The notes beneath the pieces were generated by a model. It was not told the origin of the DNA, made no database searches, and saw nothing but the letters and a program-made list of their open reading frames with translations. A stretch of 15,425 nt of DNA from Beijerinckiaceae bacterium. GTDB taxonomy: Bacteria > Pseudomonadota > Alphaproteobacteria > Rhizobiales > Beijerinckiaceae. The position numbers and the translations under genes are program-made. Positions 1-8,063 of this stretch are shown here, piece after piece (positions within the stretch are counted from its first letter, which is position 1; each line of letters opens with the position of its first letter). The stretch lies in contig CANCSY010000053.1 in the NCBI GenBank assembly GCA_947380915.1, positions 1 to 15,425 on the forward strand. The letters run 5' to 3'.

Positions 1-47
1 CCCGGTCCGTCGTTGCTTTAAGTCGCGTCCCCCGTTTGGCGGGGTTC

Positions 48-75
48 GCCGGTTCGCTCCGGCTGCCGGTTTTTT
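48..75 (+). terminator. Possible intrinsic terminator with overlapping hairpins and a T-run
   Basis: GCCGG at 48-52 can pair with CCGGC at 59-63 around a TTCGCT loop. CCGG at 59-62 can pair with CCGG at 66-69 around CTG. The latter directly precedes six T residues at 70-75, the arrangement of a rho-independent terminator on the plus strand. The stems are short and compete with each other. A further stem, GCCGGTT (65-71) with AACCGGC (85-91), is also possible. It would serve a gene left of the window. Confidence 0.35.
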
Positions 76-141
76 CTGACGGTTAACCGGCCTCTTGTCC
101 GGATCCCCGCCAACCGACACACGACCACAGGCACGTGCGAT

Positions 142-170
142 TTGGGCAAAGCGATCAATACTGCTATTCT
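142..170 (+). promoter_or_regulatory. Candidate sigma70-type promoter for opgD
   Basis: TTGGGC at 142-147 and TATTCT at 165-170 are separated by exactly 17 bases and resemble -35 and -10 boxes (four of six matches in the -10). It would give a leader of roughly 150 bases before the opgD ATG at 326. This rests on pattern matching only; alphaproteobacterial promoters are often degenerate. Confidence 0.3.
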
Positions 171-325
171 CGGCGGACACAAGCGGAAAATGATCTGTTT
201 TGCCCCACGTACCGAAAAAAACTTATTCGAGGCGGTGGTGTGGGGCGGGCGCCACGCTTGCCGACCCGCAGAAAGCCCGTTACCTGACCTTTGGGCGCTC
301 CAGCCGCAGGGACTCCGCTTCATCC

Positions 326-1894
326 ATGTTCCAGATCGACCGTCGCAAGCTCGTCGCGTCCCTGGCCCTCACGGGCGCCTGGACCATGGCCGGGCGGGCC
401 AGCGCCCAGCAGCCGCAGCAAACCGCGCCCAACGGCGCGCCGGGCTTCAGCCATGAGGATGTGCTGCGCCGGGCCCGCGAACTCGCCAGCGCGCCCCTCA
501 GCCCCGCCCCCGCCCTGCCCGAGCCACTCGCCAAACTCGACCCCCAGGCCTGGCGCGACATCCGCTTCCGGCCAGAGCGGGCGCTGCTGGCCAATAACAA
601 CGGTCTGTTCCGTCTGCAGGCCTATCATCTGGGCCATCTGTATCGTCGTCCCGCGACCGTGAACACGATCCGTGACGGCATCGCCACGCCCATGCCCTAC
701 GCCGCCAATCTCTTCGACTATGGCGCGACGAAATTCGAGAAGCCGCTTCCGGTCAATCTGGGCTTTGCCGGCTTCCGGCTGAATTATCCGCTTAACGACC
801 CCCGCGCCTTCGACGAGGCGATATCCTTTCTTGGCGGGAGCTTCTTCCGCTTTCTGGGCCGGGGCCAGAGGGCGGGCGTCTCCGCCCGGGGGCTCGGCGT
901 GATTGGCGGGGCGCCCAATGAGGAAGCCCCCTTCTTCCGGGAATTCTGGATCGAAACCCCCGAGCCGGGCGCCGACCGCATCACCATCCACGCCCTGCTT
1001 GATGGCGAGACGGCCACCGGCGCCTATCGTTTCGACCTGCGGCCGGGGCTGGATGCGATGCTCGAGGTCAACCTCACCCTCTTCCCCCGCAAGGCCGGGG
1101 CGAAGATCGGCCTTGCCCCGCTGACCTCCATGTTCTTCATGGGCGAGAATGATCGGCGCGCGCCGACGGACTCACGCGCCGAAGCCCATGATTCCGATGG
1201 CCTGCTGATCCATACGGGCGCGGGGGAATGGCTCTGGCGCCCACTGCGCAACCCCGCCGCAACCGAAATCTCGGCCTTCATGGGCAAGAATGTGCAGGGC
1301 TTTGGCCTGATCCAGCGCGACCGCGCCTTCGACCATTATCAGGACCTCGATCTCGCCTATGAGCAGCGCCCGAGCTACTGGGTGGAGCCAATCGGCGACT
1401 GGGGCGAGGGTCATGTGGAGCTGGTGGAGACGCCTGCGGGCGATGAGCCCTCGGACAATATCTCGGCCTCCTGGGTTCCGGCGGTCTCGCCCGAGCCGGG
1501 CAAGCCCTTTTCGGTGGGCTATCGCATCTGGTCGACTCTCGACATGGCGAAGCTCTCGCCCGGCGGACGCGCCATCGGCGCCTGGCGGACCCAAGCCAGG
1601 GCGCAGGGCGCCAAGGATCAGGCACCGCCGAACGCCCAGCGCTTCCTTGTCGACTTCGCGGGCGGCGATCTGCCCTTCTTCCTTACCGAGCCCGCCTCGG
1701 TCGAGGTGACGGCCACCGCCTCCAATGGCCGCATCTTGCGCTCCTTCCTGACGCCAAACCCCCATATCAAGGGCTTCCGCGCCGGGCTGGATGTGCAGCT
1801 CGAGCCCGGCCAGAGCACGGATCTGCGCCTGTTCCTGCGCAACGGATCGCGGGCGATCACGGAAACATGGACGACGCCCTTCAAGGCCGAGTGA
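326..1894 (+). CDS. opgD: Glucan biosynthesis protein OpgD/OpgG family (MdoD), Tat-exported
   Basis: This 522-residue periplasmic protein takes part in making or trimming osmoregulated periplasmic glucans. It belongs to the MdoG/OpgG family, whose members are usually 500-550 residues. The N-terminus has a twin-arginine signal (DRRKLVASLAL, residues 5-15) ending in an ASA-Q cleavage site near residue 28. Tat export favours OpgD over the Sec-exported paralogue OpgG. The MdoG domain fills about residues 40-515, with family motifs such as PLNDPRAFDEAISFLGGSFF (155-174), FDHYQD (335-340) and RPSYWVEPIGDWGEGHVE (348-365). The acidic residues of the FDHYQD region lie where the E. coli proteins are thought to hold their beta-1,2-glucanase catalytic aspartate; I recall this rather than checked it. 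The ATG at 326 was chosen because it directly begins the Tat signal; upstream in-frame TTG codons would add an unlikely extension. A weak CAGGGA lies 13 nt upstream. No opgH glucosyltransferase is adjacent. Confidence 0.92.
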   Translation: MFQIDRRKLVASLALTGAWTMAGRASAQQPQQTAPNGAPGFSHEDVLRRARELASAPLSPAPALPEPLAKLDPQAWRDIRFRPERALLANNNGLFRLQAYHLGHLYRRPATVNTIRDGIATPMPYAANLFDYGATKFEKPLPVNLGFAGFRLNYPLNDPRAFDEAISFLGGSFFRFLGRGQRAGVSARGLGVIGGAPNEEAPFFREFWIETPEPGADRITIHALLDGETATGAYRFDLRPGLDAMLEVNLTLFPRKAGAKIGLAPLTSMFFMGENDRRAPTDSRAEAHDSDGLLIHTGAGEWLWRPLRNPAATEISAFMGKNVQGFGLIQRDRAFDHYQDLDLAYEQRPSYWVEPIGDWGEGHVELVETPAGDEPSDNISASWVPAVSPEPGKPFSVGYRIWSTLDMAKLSPGGRAIGAWRTQARAQGAKDQAPPNAQRFLVDFAGGDLPFFLTEPASVEVTATASNGRILRSFLTPNPHIKGFRAGLDVQLEPGQSTDLRLFLRNGSRAITETWTTPFKAE

Positions 1895-1932
1895 TCGGCC
1901 TTGCGCGCCGCAACGTAAAACGCGACAACGGG

Positions 1933-1974
1933 CGCTCCATCAACACCGAGGGCCCGCATCGGCCGGAAGGAGCG
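1933..1974 (+). promoter_or_regulatory. Possible Shine-Dalgarno-sequestering stem in the binding-protein leader
   Basis: CGCTCC at 1933-1938 is complementary to GGAGCG at 1969-1974, which contains the GGAG core of the ribosome binding site for the GTG at 1977. The loop is 30 nt. This 82-nt gap after opgD shows no T-run terminator. I also find none of the conserved core motifs of a TPP riboswitch, which would have been the expected control if the transporter carried a thiamine precursor. A six-pair stem could occur by chance. Confidence 0.2.
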
Positions 1975-1976
1975 TC

Positions 1977-2987
1977 GTGAAACATTTTCTCGCAACCCTG
2001 GGAACCACCCTCGCCCTTCTGGGCCAGCCACTCCTCGCAACCGCGCAGGCGGCCGACAAGGTGACCTTCGGCACCAACTGGCTCGCCGAAGCCGAGCATG
2101 GCGGCTATTATCAGGCGGTCGCCGACGGCACCTACGCCAAATATGGCCTCGAGGTGAAGATCCTGCCGGGCGGGCCGCAGGCCAACAATCGCCTGCTGCT
2201 GGCCGCCGGCCGCATCGACTTCTTCATGGGCGCGAACATGCTCCAGGCCTTCACGGCGGTGGAGCAGAACGTGCCGACGGTCGCCATCGCCGCGAGCTTC
2301 CAGAAAGATCCTTTCGTGTTCCTGTCCCATCCGGGCGTGGGCCTCGACAGGTTCGAGGACCTGCCGAAGGCCACCGTCTTCATCGGCAAGGATACGCTGG
2401 TCTCCGCCTTTCAATGGCTGAAGCTCGCCTATGGCTTCAAGGACGAGAAGGTGAAGCCCTATACCTTCAACTCCGCGCCCTTCATCGCCGACAAGAATTC
2501 CATCCAGCAGGGCTTCGCCACATCCGAGCCTTTCGAGGTGGAGCGGCAGGGCAAATTCAAGCCCAATATCTTCCTGCTGGCGGACCATGGCTACGACACC
2601 TATTCCACCACCATCGAGGCGCGCCGCGAGACGATCGACAAGAACCCCGACATGGTGCAGCGCTTCGTCGACGCCTCCACCATCGGCTGGTACAATTATC
2701 TGTATGGCGACAACGCCGCCGCCAATGTCGCCATCAAGAAAGACAATCCCGACATCAGCGATGAGCAGATCGCCTTCTCCATCGCCAAGATGAAGGAATA
2801 TGGCATCGTGGATTCCGGCGACACGCTGAAGCTAGGCATCGGCGCCATGACGGACGAGCGCGTGAAGAGCTTCTTCGACAAGATGGCGAAAGCGGGCGTG
2901 GTGAAGGCGGATCTCGATTATAAAAAGTCCTACGACCTGCGCTTCGTGAACAAGGGCGTCGGCCTTTCGCTGCGTCCGAAGAACTGA
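1977..2987 (+). CDS. ABC transporter substrate-binding protein, NMT1/THI5-like
   Basis: This 336-residue protein is the periplasmic binding component of the importer encoded with the next two genes. A Sec signal peptide spans residues 1-25 or so (hydrophobic core, then ATAQA). The mature protein begins like the NMT1/THI5/SsuA superfamily: [21 protein letters not shown] (around 31-51), then a [11 protein letters not shown] segment. This pattern is known from binding proteins for pyrimidine precursors, riboflavin, taurine, sulfonates and nitrate; the NW..E..GYY version leans towards the HMP/pyrimidine or riboflavin group. The substrate cannot be fixed from sequence. The GTG start at 1977 has a strong GGAAGGAG four bases upstream and starts the signal peptide; earlier starts would overlap opgD. 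Only 6 nt separate it from the ATPase, so an operon is likely. Confidence 0.88.
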   Translation: MKHFLATLGTTLALLGQPLLATAQAADKVTFGTNWLAEAEHGGYYQAVADGTYAKYGLEVKILPGGPQANNRLLLAAGRIDFFMGANMLQAFTAVEQNVPTVAIAASFQKDPFVFLSHPGVGLDRFEDLPKATVFIGKDTLVSAFQWLKLAYGFKDEKVKPYTFNSAPFIADKNSIQQGFATSEPFEVERQGKFKPNIFLLADHGYDTYSTTIEARRETIDKNPDMVQRFVDASTIGWYNYLYGDNAAANVAIKKDNPDISDEQIAFSIAKMKEYGIVDSGDTLKLGIGAMTDERVKSFFDKMAKAGVVKADLDYKKSYDLRFVNKGVGLSLRPKN

Positions 2988-2993
2988 CCTGAT

Positions 2994-3740
2994 ATGGCTG
3001 ACATGCTGAACCTGCGCGGCGTCGACAAGGTCTTCGCCACGGGCGCGCAGGCGCTGGGCGGCCTTGACCTTGACGTGCGCGAAGGCGAGTTCCTGAGCCT
3101 GCTGGGGCCATCTGGCTGCGGCAAGTCCACAGCCCTGCGCATGATCGCGGGCCTGTCCCAGCCGACGCGGGGAAGCCTGGAGTGGCGCGCGGGGCGGCCC
3201 GAGATCGGCTTCGTGTTTCAGGACGCGGTGCTGATGCCCTGGGCCAATGTCTTCGACAATGTCTGGCTGCCGCTGCGGCTCACGGGCCAGTCGCGCGCGC
3301 AATCGGCCGCGCGGATCGAATCGGCGCTGGAGCTTGTGGGCCTTACCGGTTTCGCAAAGGCCTATCCGCGCGAATTGTCCGGCGGCATGAAGATGCGCGT
3401 CTCCATCGCCCGGGCCATGGTGCTGCGACCGGCACTGCTGCTCATGGACGAGCCCTTTGCGGCGCTGGACGAGATCACGCGCCTCAAGCTCAACAACGAT
3501 CTGCTGCGCCTGAAGCAGGAGCTGGGGGCGACGGTGGTTTTCGTGACCCATTCGGTTTTCGAAAGCGTCTATCTGTCGAGCCGCATCGCAGTCTTCAGCG
3601 CGCGGCCCGGACGGGTGGTCGCGGACATCGCGGTCGATGCGCCGCTGGCGCGCGATGACGCTTTCCGCCTGAGCCCGCTCTATGCGCAGGCCTGCAAAGA
3701 GGCCTCCGACGCCCTGCACCACGCCATGGGAGAGGCCTGA
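2994..3740 (+). CDS. ABC transporter ATP-binding protein (nitrate/sulfonate/THI5-type importer)
   Basis: This 248-residue cytoplasmic ATPase energises the importer. All motifs are present: Walker [10 protein letters not shown] (38-46), Q-loop glutamine at about 76, signature LSGGM (128-132), Walker B LLLMDEP (148-154) with the catalytic glutamate, and the switch histidine H186 in VTHS. The [14 protein letters not shown] segment (81-94) after the Q-loop is typical of the SsuB/TauB/ThiZ subfamily that pairs with NMT1/THI5-like binding proteins. The ATG at 2994 is 6 nt after the previous stop and has no clear Shine-Dalgarno, so translation is probably coupled; ATG 3003 is an alternative. The permease start follows its stop after 1 nt. 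Confidence 0.95.
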   Translation: MADMLNLRGVDKVFATGAQALGGLDLDVREGEFLSLLGPSGCGKSTALRMIAGLSQPTRGSLEWRAGRPEIGFVFQDAVLMPWANVFDNVWLPLRLTGQSRAQSAARIESALELVGLTGFAKAYPRELSGGMKMRVSIARAMVLRPALLLMDEPFAALDEITRLKLNNDLLRLKQELGATVVFVTHSVFESVYLSSRIAVFSARPGRVVADIAVDAPLARDDAFRLSPLYAQACKEASDALHHAMGEA

Positions 3741-3741
3741 G

Positions 3742-4524
3742 ATGCGCCGCTCTTTCGCAGACTATGCGCTGCCGCTCCTCGTCTTCCTCGCCATGATCGG
3801 CCTGTGGGAGGCGCTGGTGCGCGTCAACGACATCCCCCCCTATGTGCTGCCCTCCCCCTCGCTCATCGGCGTCACGCTGGTGAAGGATTGGGGCACGCTT
3901 TCGGGCTCGCTGCTGGTGACCTTGCAGATCACCTTCGAGGCCCTGCTGGCGGCGACCATCGGGGGCGTGGCGCTGGCGATCCTCTTCGCCCGCTCGCGCT
4001 GGATCGAGCGTTCCTTCTTTCCCTTTGCGGTGGTGTTGCAGGTGACGCCCATCGTCGCCATCGCGCCGCTGCTGCTCGTTTATCTTGACGCCAACACCGC
4101 CGTGCTGGTCTGCGCCTTTCTCGTGGCCTTCTTCCCTATCCTGTCGAACATGGCGCTGGGGCTGGCCTCGGCCGATCACAATCTTATTGACCTGTTCGAG
4201 CTCTACAAAGCCTCGCGCTGGAAGCAGTTGATCCTGCTACGCCTGCCCGCCGCCCTGCCCTATTTTCTGGGCGGGCTGCGCATCGCGGGCGGGCTTGCGC
4301 TGATCGGCGCCATCGTGGCGGAGATTGCGGCGGGGTCTGCGGGACAGGGCGCGGGGCTCGCCTATCGCATCGTGGAAGCGGGCTACCGGCTCAACATTCC
4401 CCGCATGTTCGCGGCGCTTGTGCTGATCTCGGCGAGCGGCATCCTGATCTATCTGGTCTTCACGCTGCTGTCTTATGTGCTGCTCTCGCGCTGGCATGAC
4501 AGCGCGCGGGAGCGCGGGCTGTAA
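3742..4524 (+). CDS. ABC transporter permease (SsuC/ThiX-like)
   Basis: This 260-residue inner-membrane permease of the BPD_transp_1 family completes the importer. About six hydrophobic segments are visible (for instance around residues 8-25, 58-82, 92-114 and 118-141). The cytoplasmic EAA loop, which docks to the ATPase, is at about 153-173 (ELYKASRWKQLILLRLPAAL). The PPYVLPSPSLI segment near residues 32-42 is characteristic of SsuC/TauC-like permeases. GGGAGAGG upstream of ATG 3742 is a good ribosome binding site, and the start lies 1 nt after the ATPase stop. Its TAA is immediately followed by the stop of the opposing chrA, leaving no room for a terminator between them. Confidence 0.93.
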   Translation: MRRSFADYALPLLVFLAMIGLWEALVRVNDIPPYVLPSPSLIGVTLVKDWGTLSGSLLVTLQITFEALLAATIGGVALAILFARSRWIERSFFPFAVVLQVTPIVAIAPLLLVYLDANTAVLVCAFLVAFFPILSNMALGLASADHNLIDLFELYKASRWKQLILLRLPAALPYFLGGLRIAGGLALIGAIVAEIAAGSAGQGAGLAYRIVEAGYRLNIPRMFAALVLISASGILIYLVFTLLSYVLLSRWHDSARERGL

Positions 4525-5862
4525 TCACAAGGCGAAGCGCACCAGAGCGCCCAGCCCCGCCATGACGAGCACCACCTGCACCAGCCCCCAGTGCAGGCGC
4601 ATGACCAGCACGAAGGCCAGCGCCGAGAGCACTGCGGCTTTCCAGTCAAAGGTGGAAAAATCGACGGTGGGCCAGCGCAGCGGACCCAACGCGCCCCAGC
4701 CGCTTTCGCCAAAGAGCAGATGCAGCCCGAACCAGGCCGCCAGATAGGACATCACCCCCACCACCACCGCCGTGATGGCCGAGAGGGCCGCCGCCAGCCG
4801 CTTGTTGGAGCGCAACTCCTCCATATGCGGCGCACCCGCGAAGATCCATAAAAACGAGGGTGCGAAAGTGGCCCAGGTGGTCATCAGGGCGCCGAGCGCC
4901 GCCGCCACCCGCGGGGAGAAGGGCGCGGCGTCCCGCCAGGCCGCCAGAAAACCCACATGCTGGGTGACGAGAATCGTCGGCCCGGGCGTGGTCTCGGCGA
5001 GCCCCAGCCCATCGGCCATTTCGGCGGCGCTGAGCCAGCCCTTCACGCTGACCGCATCCTGCGCGAGCCAGGCCAGCAGCGCATAGGCGCCGCCAAAGGA
5101 CAGCATGGCGAGCTTGCTGAAGAAGACGCCCAGCGTGGTGATGATATGGGTGGGGCCGAGCGTCAGGGCCGCGAAGGCCACCGGCGCCCACCAGACGCCG
5201 ATCCAGATCAGGATGGCCCGCAGGGTCTCGCCCCAGCGTCCCTCCCGCGCCGGTTCCACCCGCGCAGGCGCGCTCACCCCGAAAACGCCGGGCGCATGGG
5301 GCTGGGCCACATAGCCGATCAGCGCCGCGCCCAGGACCACCAGCGGAAAGGGCGCGTCAAGGAACATCAGCAGGCCAAAGGCCAGCGCCGCGATGGCCTG
5401 AAAGACCCAATGTTTGAAGGCCCGCTTGGAGATGCGCGCGATGGCGTGGAAGACCACCGCCAGAACCGCCGTCTTGATGCCGAAGAAAAGTCCGGCGACG
5501 AGGGGCAGGTCATGGCCGTAGGCGTAGAGAAAGCTCAGACCCAGCATGACCAGGGCGCCGGGAACCACGAACATGAGCCCGGCGAAAAGCCCGCCGCGCA
5601 CCCCATGCAGCAGCCAGCCGATATAGGTCGCCAGCTGCTGGGCCTCGGGACCGGGCAGCAGGGTGCAATAGTTCAGGGCGTGCAGGAAACGCGGCTCGTC
5701 GATCCATTTGCGGTCATCGACCAGCACCCGGTGCATCAAGGCGATCTGCCCCGCCGCGCCCCCGAATGAGGTGAGGCCGATGAGGGTCCAGACCCGCGCG
5801 GCCTCCGAAAAGGAGACCTGCGGCATGGGAGGCTGTGCGGTAATTTCCTGATCCTTGGTCAT
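4525..5862 (-). CDS. chrA: Chromate transporter ChrA, two-domain (long-chain) type
   Basis: This 445-residue inner-membrane protein of the CHR family is expected to export chromate, giving resistance. The internal duplication is plain: the N-half has FGG at 33-35 and LLPGPEAQQLATYIGW from about 68, and the C-half repeats FGG at 256-258 and TTPGPTILVTQHVGF from about 291. This is the long-chain bidomain form; length and motifs match. A more hydrophilic stretch at about 188-212 separates the halves. The start chosen is the ATG at 5862, which gives the usual short hydrophilic N-terminus; a longer frame would run 26 residues into the intergenic region without reason. A weak AAGG precedes it. It stands alone, with no chrB regulator adjacent, and is divergent from the TTT binding protein. 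Family assignment is firm; chromate as the actual substrate is inferred from homology. Confidence 0.93.
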   Translation of the reverse strand: MTKDQEITAQPPMPQVSFSEAARVWTLIGLTSFGGAAGQIALMHRVLVDDRKWIDEPRFLHALNYCTLLPGPEAQQLATYIGWLLHGVRGGLFAGLMFVVPGALVMLGLSFLYAYGHDLPLVAGLFFGIKTAVLAVVFHAIARISKRAFKHWVFQAIAALAFGLLMFLDAPFPLVVLGAALIGYVAQPHAPGVFGVSAPARVEPAREGRWGETLRAILIWIGVWWAPVAFAALTLGPTHIITTLGVFFSKLAMLSFGGAYALLAWLAQDAVSVKGWLSAAEMADGLGLAETTPGPTILVTQHVGFLAAWRDAAPFSPRVAAALGALMTTWATFAPSFLWIFAGAPHMEELRSNKRLAAALSAITAVVVGVMSYLAAWFGLHLLFGESGWGALGPLRWPTVDFSTFDWKAAVLSALAFVLVMRLHWGLVQVVLVMAGLGALVRFAL

Positions 5863-5894
5863 GCAGCAGCCTTGGAGAAGGGGCCGCACCCTGT

Positions 5895-5910
5895 CAAATC
5901 GTGCAATTTG
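5895..5910. promoter_or_regulatory. Small dyad in the chrA / TTT binding-protein divergent region
   Basis: CAAAT (5895-5899) and ATTTG (5906-5910) form a perfect inverted repeat with a 6-nt spacer in the 117-nt gap between divergent genes. Position and symmetry would suit a dimeric regulator, but a 5-bp arm is weak evidence. I could not define a convincing -35/-10 pair for either gene here. Confidence 0.2.
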
Positions 5911-5979
5911 GCCGCGCCCGCCTTGACCGCGCCCGCGCAAAGCGGCATCCGATCAGGACAGACTGTCGGGAGATCGATC

Positions 5980-6972
5980 ATGGACCAGACCCGCCCGCCC
6001 TCACGGCGCAGCTTCCTCAACGGCGCCGCCGCCCTGTCGCTCGGCGCCAGCCTGCCCCTGCCCGCCTCCGCGCAGGCTTATCCGTCAAAGCCCGTGCGCA
6101 TTCTCGTGCCCTTTGGCGCGGGCGGCATCGCCGACATCACCGTGCGGATCGTGGCGGAGCGGCTGGGCGAGAAGCTCGGCCAGCGCTTCGTGATCGAGAA
6201 CCAGCCCAGCGCAGGCGGCATCAATGCGGCGCGGGCGGCGATCCAGGGCGGGCCGGATGGCTACAGCCTGGCGCTCTTCTCAAACGGCACCGCCGTGGCG
6301 GCGGGCCTGTTCAAGACCCTGCGCTATGACCCTGTGAAGGAATTCGCCCCGGTCTCGGCGCTGGGCTATTTCGAGTTCATCTTCGCCACCGGGGGCGAGA
6401 GCCGCTTCAAGACCATGGGCGAATTGCTGGCCGAGGCGCGCGCCAAGCCCGGCGTGCTCAACATCGGCACCATCGCAACCGGCAGCACCCAGAACCTCTC
6501 GGGCGAGCTGTTCAAGAGCAGCGCCAATATCGACGCGCGCATCGTGCCCTATCGCACCACGCCGGAGGTGATCCTAGCGGCCATGCGCGGGGATGTGGAC
6601 CTGATCGTGGATTCCTACGCCTCCATGAAGTCCAATCTGGAGGATGGCAAGCTGCGGGCGCTGGGCGCCTCCAGCATCAACCGCTCCGTGTCCCTGCCCG
6701 ATCTGCCCACGGTCGCCGAAGGCGGCGTGCCGGGCTTTGACGTGACCTCGTGGAACGCGATCTTCGCCCCCGCAGGCACCCCCCAGCCCATCATCGATGC
6801 GCTGAACAAGGGGATCCTCGAGGTTCTCGCCATGCCCGAGACCAGGAAGCAGTTGCTGGATCTGGGCATCGAAGCCAAGGGATCGACGCCCGCCGAACTC
6901 GGCGACAAGCTGAAAGCCGACATCGTGAAATGGACCGCCATCATCGACAAGTCCGGCATCGAGAAGCAATAA
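5980..6972 (+). CDS. Tripartite tricarboxylate transporter substrate-binding protein (Bug/TctC family)
   Basis: This 330-residue periplasmic binding protein is of the Bug/TctC family, which captures carboxylates and related small acids for TctAB-type transporters. The N-terminus carries a canonical twin-arginine signal, SRRSFLN (residues 8-14), with cleavage near ASAQA (about 29-33). Family motifs follow: the KPVRILVPFGAGGIADI run (37-53) and VIENQPSAGG (71-80), then FKTMGELLAEARAKPG in the middle. The ATG at 5980 has GGGAG 7 nt upstream and starts the Tat signal; a longer in-frame version would overlap the chrA start region. No TctA/TctB membrane genes lie in the window; orphan Bug proteins of this kind are common in proteobacteria. 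It probably forms a unit with the hydroxyacid dehydrogenase 36 nt downstream, hinting that the ligand or its product is a hydroxy- or keto-acid. Confidence 0.92.
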   Translation: MDQTRPPSRRSFLNGAAALSLGASLPLPASAQAYPSKPVRILVPFGAGGIADITVRIVAERLGEKLGQRFVIENQPSAGGINAARAAIQGGPDGYSLALFSNGTAVAAGLFKTLRYDPVKEFAPVSALGYFEFIFATGGESRFKTMGELLAEARAKPGVLNIGTIATGSTQNLSGELFKSSANIDARIVPYRTTPEVILAAMRGDVDLIVDSYASMKSNLEDGKLRALGASSINRSVSLPDLPTVAEGGVPGFDVTSWNAIFAPAGTPQPIIDALNKGILEVLAMPETRKQLLDLGIEAKGSTPAELGDKLKADIVKWTAIIDKSGIEKQ

Positions 6973-7008
6973 GCCGCAAGGCGCGTCACGAGTTCAGGGG
7001 AGGCGCAT

Positions 7009-8007
7009 ATGGCGCAGGATGATTTGCTGATGCCCGTTCCCCTCCCCCCGCTCGCGCAGGAGGGACTGGGCAAGAGCTTCCGCCTGATCAAGCTCTGGGA
7101 AGAGCCGAACCCGGAGGCGACCCTCGCCGCCGTGGCGCCGGGCCTGCGCTTCATCGCCACCGGCGTGCCTATCCTGACGGAGGGCATGCCCTACCCCATC
7201 AGCGCCGCCTTTCTGGCGCGCTTTCCCAAGTTGGAGCTCGTGGCCAATCTGGGCGTCGGCTATGACAATATCGACATAGCGGCCTGCGCGGCGCGGGGCG
7301 TCGTGGTCACCAATACGCCCGACGTGCTGACGGAGGAAACCGCCGACACCGCCTTCGGCCTGCTGCTCTGCGTCATCCGACAGTTTCCGCAGGCTGATCG
7401 CTTTCTGCGCGAGGGCAAATGGCTCAAGGCTGGCTTCCCCCTCACCGCCAGTCTGCGCGGCCGCACCATGGGCGTCGTGGGCCTGGGGCGGATCGGCCGG
7501 GCCATCGCGCGCCGGGGCGAGGCCTTCGGGTTGGAGATCGCCTATCACGGCCGCAAGGCGCAGGCGGATGCGCCCTGGCCCTTCTATGAGCGGCTGGAAG
7601 ACATGGCCCGGGCCTGCGACATCCTGATGGTGTCGACGCCCGGCGGCCCCGCTACACGCAACCTCATCGACGCGCCCATTCTGGACGCGCTCGGCCCCCA
7701 GGGCGTGTTGATCAATATCGCGCGCGGGAGCGTGGTGGACGAGCCAGCCTTGATCGCCGCACTTCGGGAAGGCAGGATTCTCAGCGCGGGACTTGACGTT
7801 TTCGCTCGCGAGCCTGAGGTTCCCGCCGAGCTCGTCGCCATGGACCATGTGGTGCTGCTGCCCCATGTGGGCTCGGCCAGCCACGCCACCCGCGACGCCA
7901 TGAGCGCTCTGGTGGTGGATAACGCCCTTTCCTTTGCGGCAGGTCGCGGCCCGCGCACGCCCGTGGCGGAAACGCCTTGGCATGGACGCACAGAGGCTGC
8001 ACATTGA
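7009..8007 (+). CDS. D-isomer-specific 2-hydroxyacid dehydrogenase (glyoxylate/hydroxypyruvate reductase-like)
   Basis: This 332-residue cytoplasmic NAD(P)H-dependent enzyme interconverts 2-oxo acids and D-2-hydroxyacids. The Rossmann motif GLGRIG is at 158-163. The catalytic triad of the family is present: Arg239 in the INIARGS motif, Glu268 in AREPE and His286 in LLPHVGSA. After the second beta strand the residues are YHGRK (179-183), with basic rather than acidic side chains, which favours NADP(H); this and the overall pattern resemble GhrB/GRHPR-type reductases. The ATG at 7009 has AGGGGAGG 5 nt upstream. Being next to a TTT binding protein suggests it handles the imported acid. The exact substrate is not determinable; the gene is complete and intact. 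Confidence 0.92.
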   Translation: MAQDDLLMPVPLPPLAQEGLGKSFRLIKLWEEPNPEATLAAVAPGLRFIATGVPILTEGMPYPISAAFLARFPKLELVANLGVGYDNIDIAACAARGVVVTNTPDVLTEETADTAFGLLLCVIRQFPQADRFLREGKWLKAGFPLTASLRGRTMGVVGLGRIGRAIARRGEAFGLEIAYHGRKAQADAPWPFYERLEDMARACDILMVSTPGGPATRNLIDAPILDALGPQGVLINIARGSVVDEPALIAALREGRILSAGLDVFAREPEVPAELVAMDHVVLLPHVGSASHATRDAMSALVVDNALSFAAGRGPRTPVAETPWHGRTEAAH

Positions 8008-8063
8008 GCAAAGGTTCAGATGACCGATTCGCGGGTGTAACGATCATGGGGAGAGAAACTCAC

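Larger units (their letters stand above)
1..325. other. Non-coding region upstream of opgD
   Basis: I see no convincing gene here. Short frames exist on both strands, but they start at TTG/GTG or lack ribosome binding sites and run antisense to or into opgD. Positions 29-95 are dense in inverted repeats, described as a separate entry and finding. Positions 142-170 hold a candidate promoter. The segment around 180-235 is locally poorer in G and C, with an A-run at about 215-221, and would form the opgD leader. A gene ending just left of the window would fit a terminator at 48-75. Confidence 0.6.

Noticed and set aside
44..66. tRNA-like T-arm (GGTTCGCTCC)
   Set aside because: The loop lacks the conserved A58 and has the wrong size, and no acceptor, D-arm or anticodon arm can be assembled around it.
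200..325. N-terminal extension of OpgD from a TTG at 200
   Set aside because: The Tat signal begins at the ATG at 326; the extra 42 residues would put a long hydrophilic stretch before the signal and have no start-site support.
1895..1976. TPP riboswitch in front of the THI5-like transporter
   Set aside because: The conserved core motifs are absent and the gap is too short for a typical complete element plus expression platform.
1881..2588. Minus-strand frame of 235 codons opposite the THI5-like binding protein
   Set aside because: It is a shadow of the recognised gene and has no ribosome binding site or motifs.
5872..5979. Upstream extension of the TTT binding protein overlapping the chrA promoter region
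   Set aside because: The ATG at 5980 has a good ribosome binding site and directly starts a canonical Tat signal.
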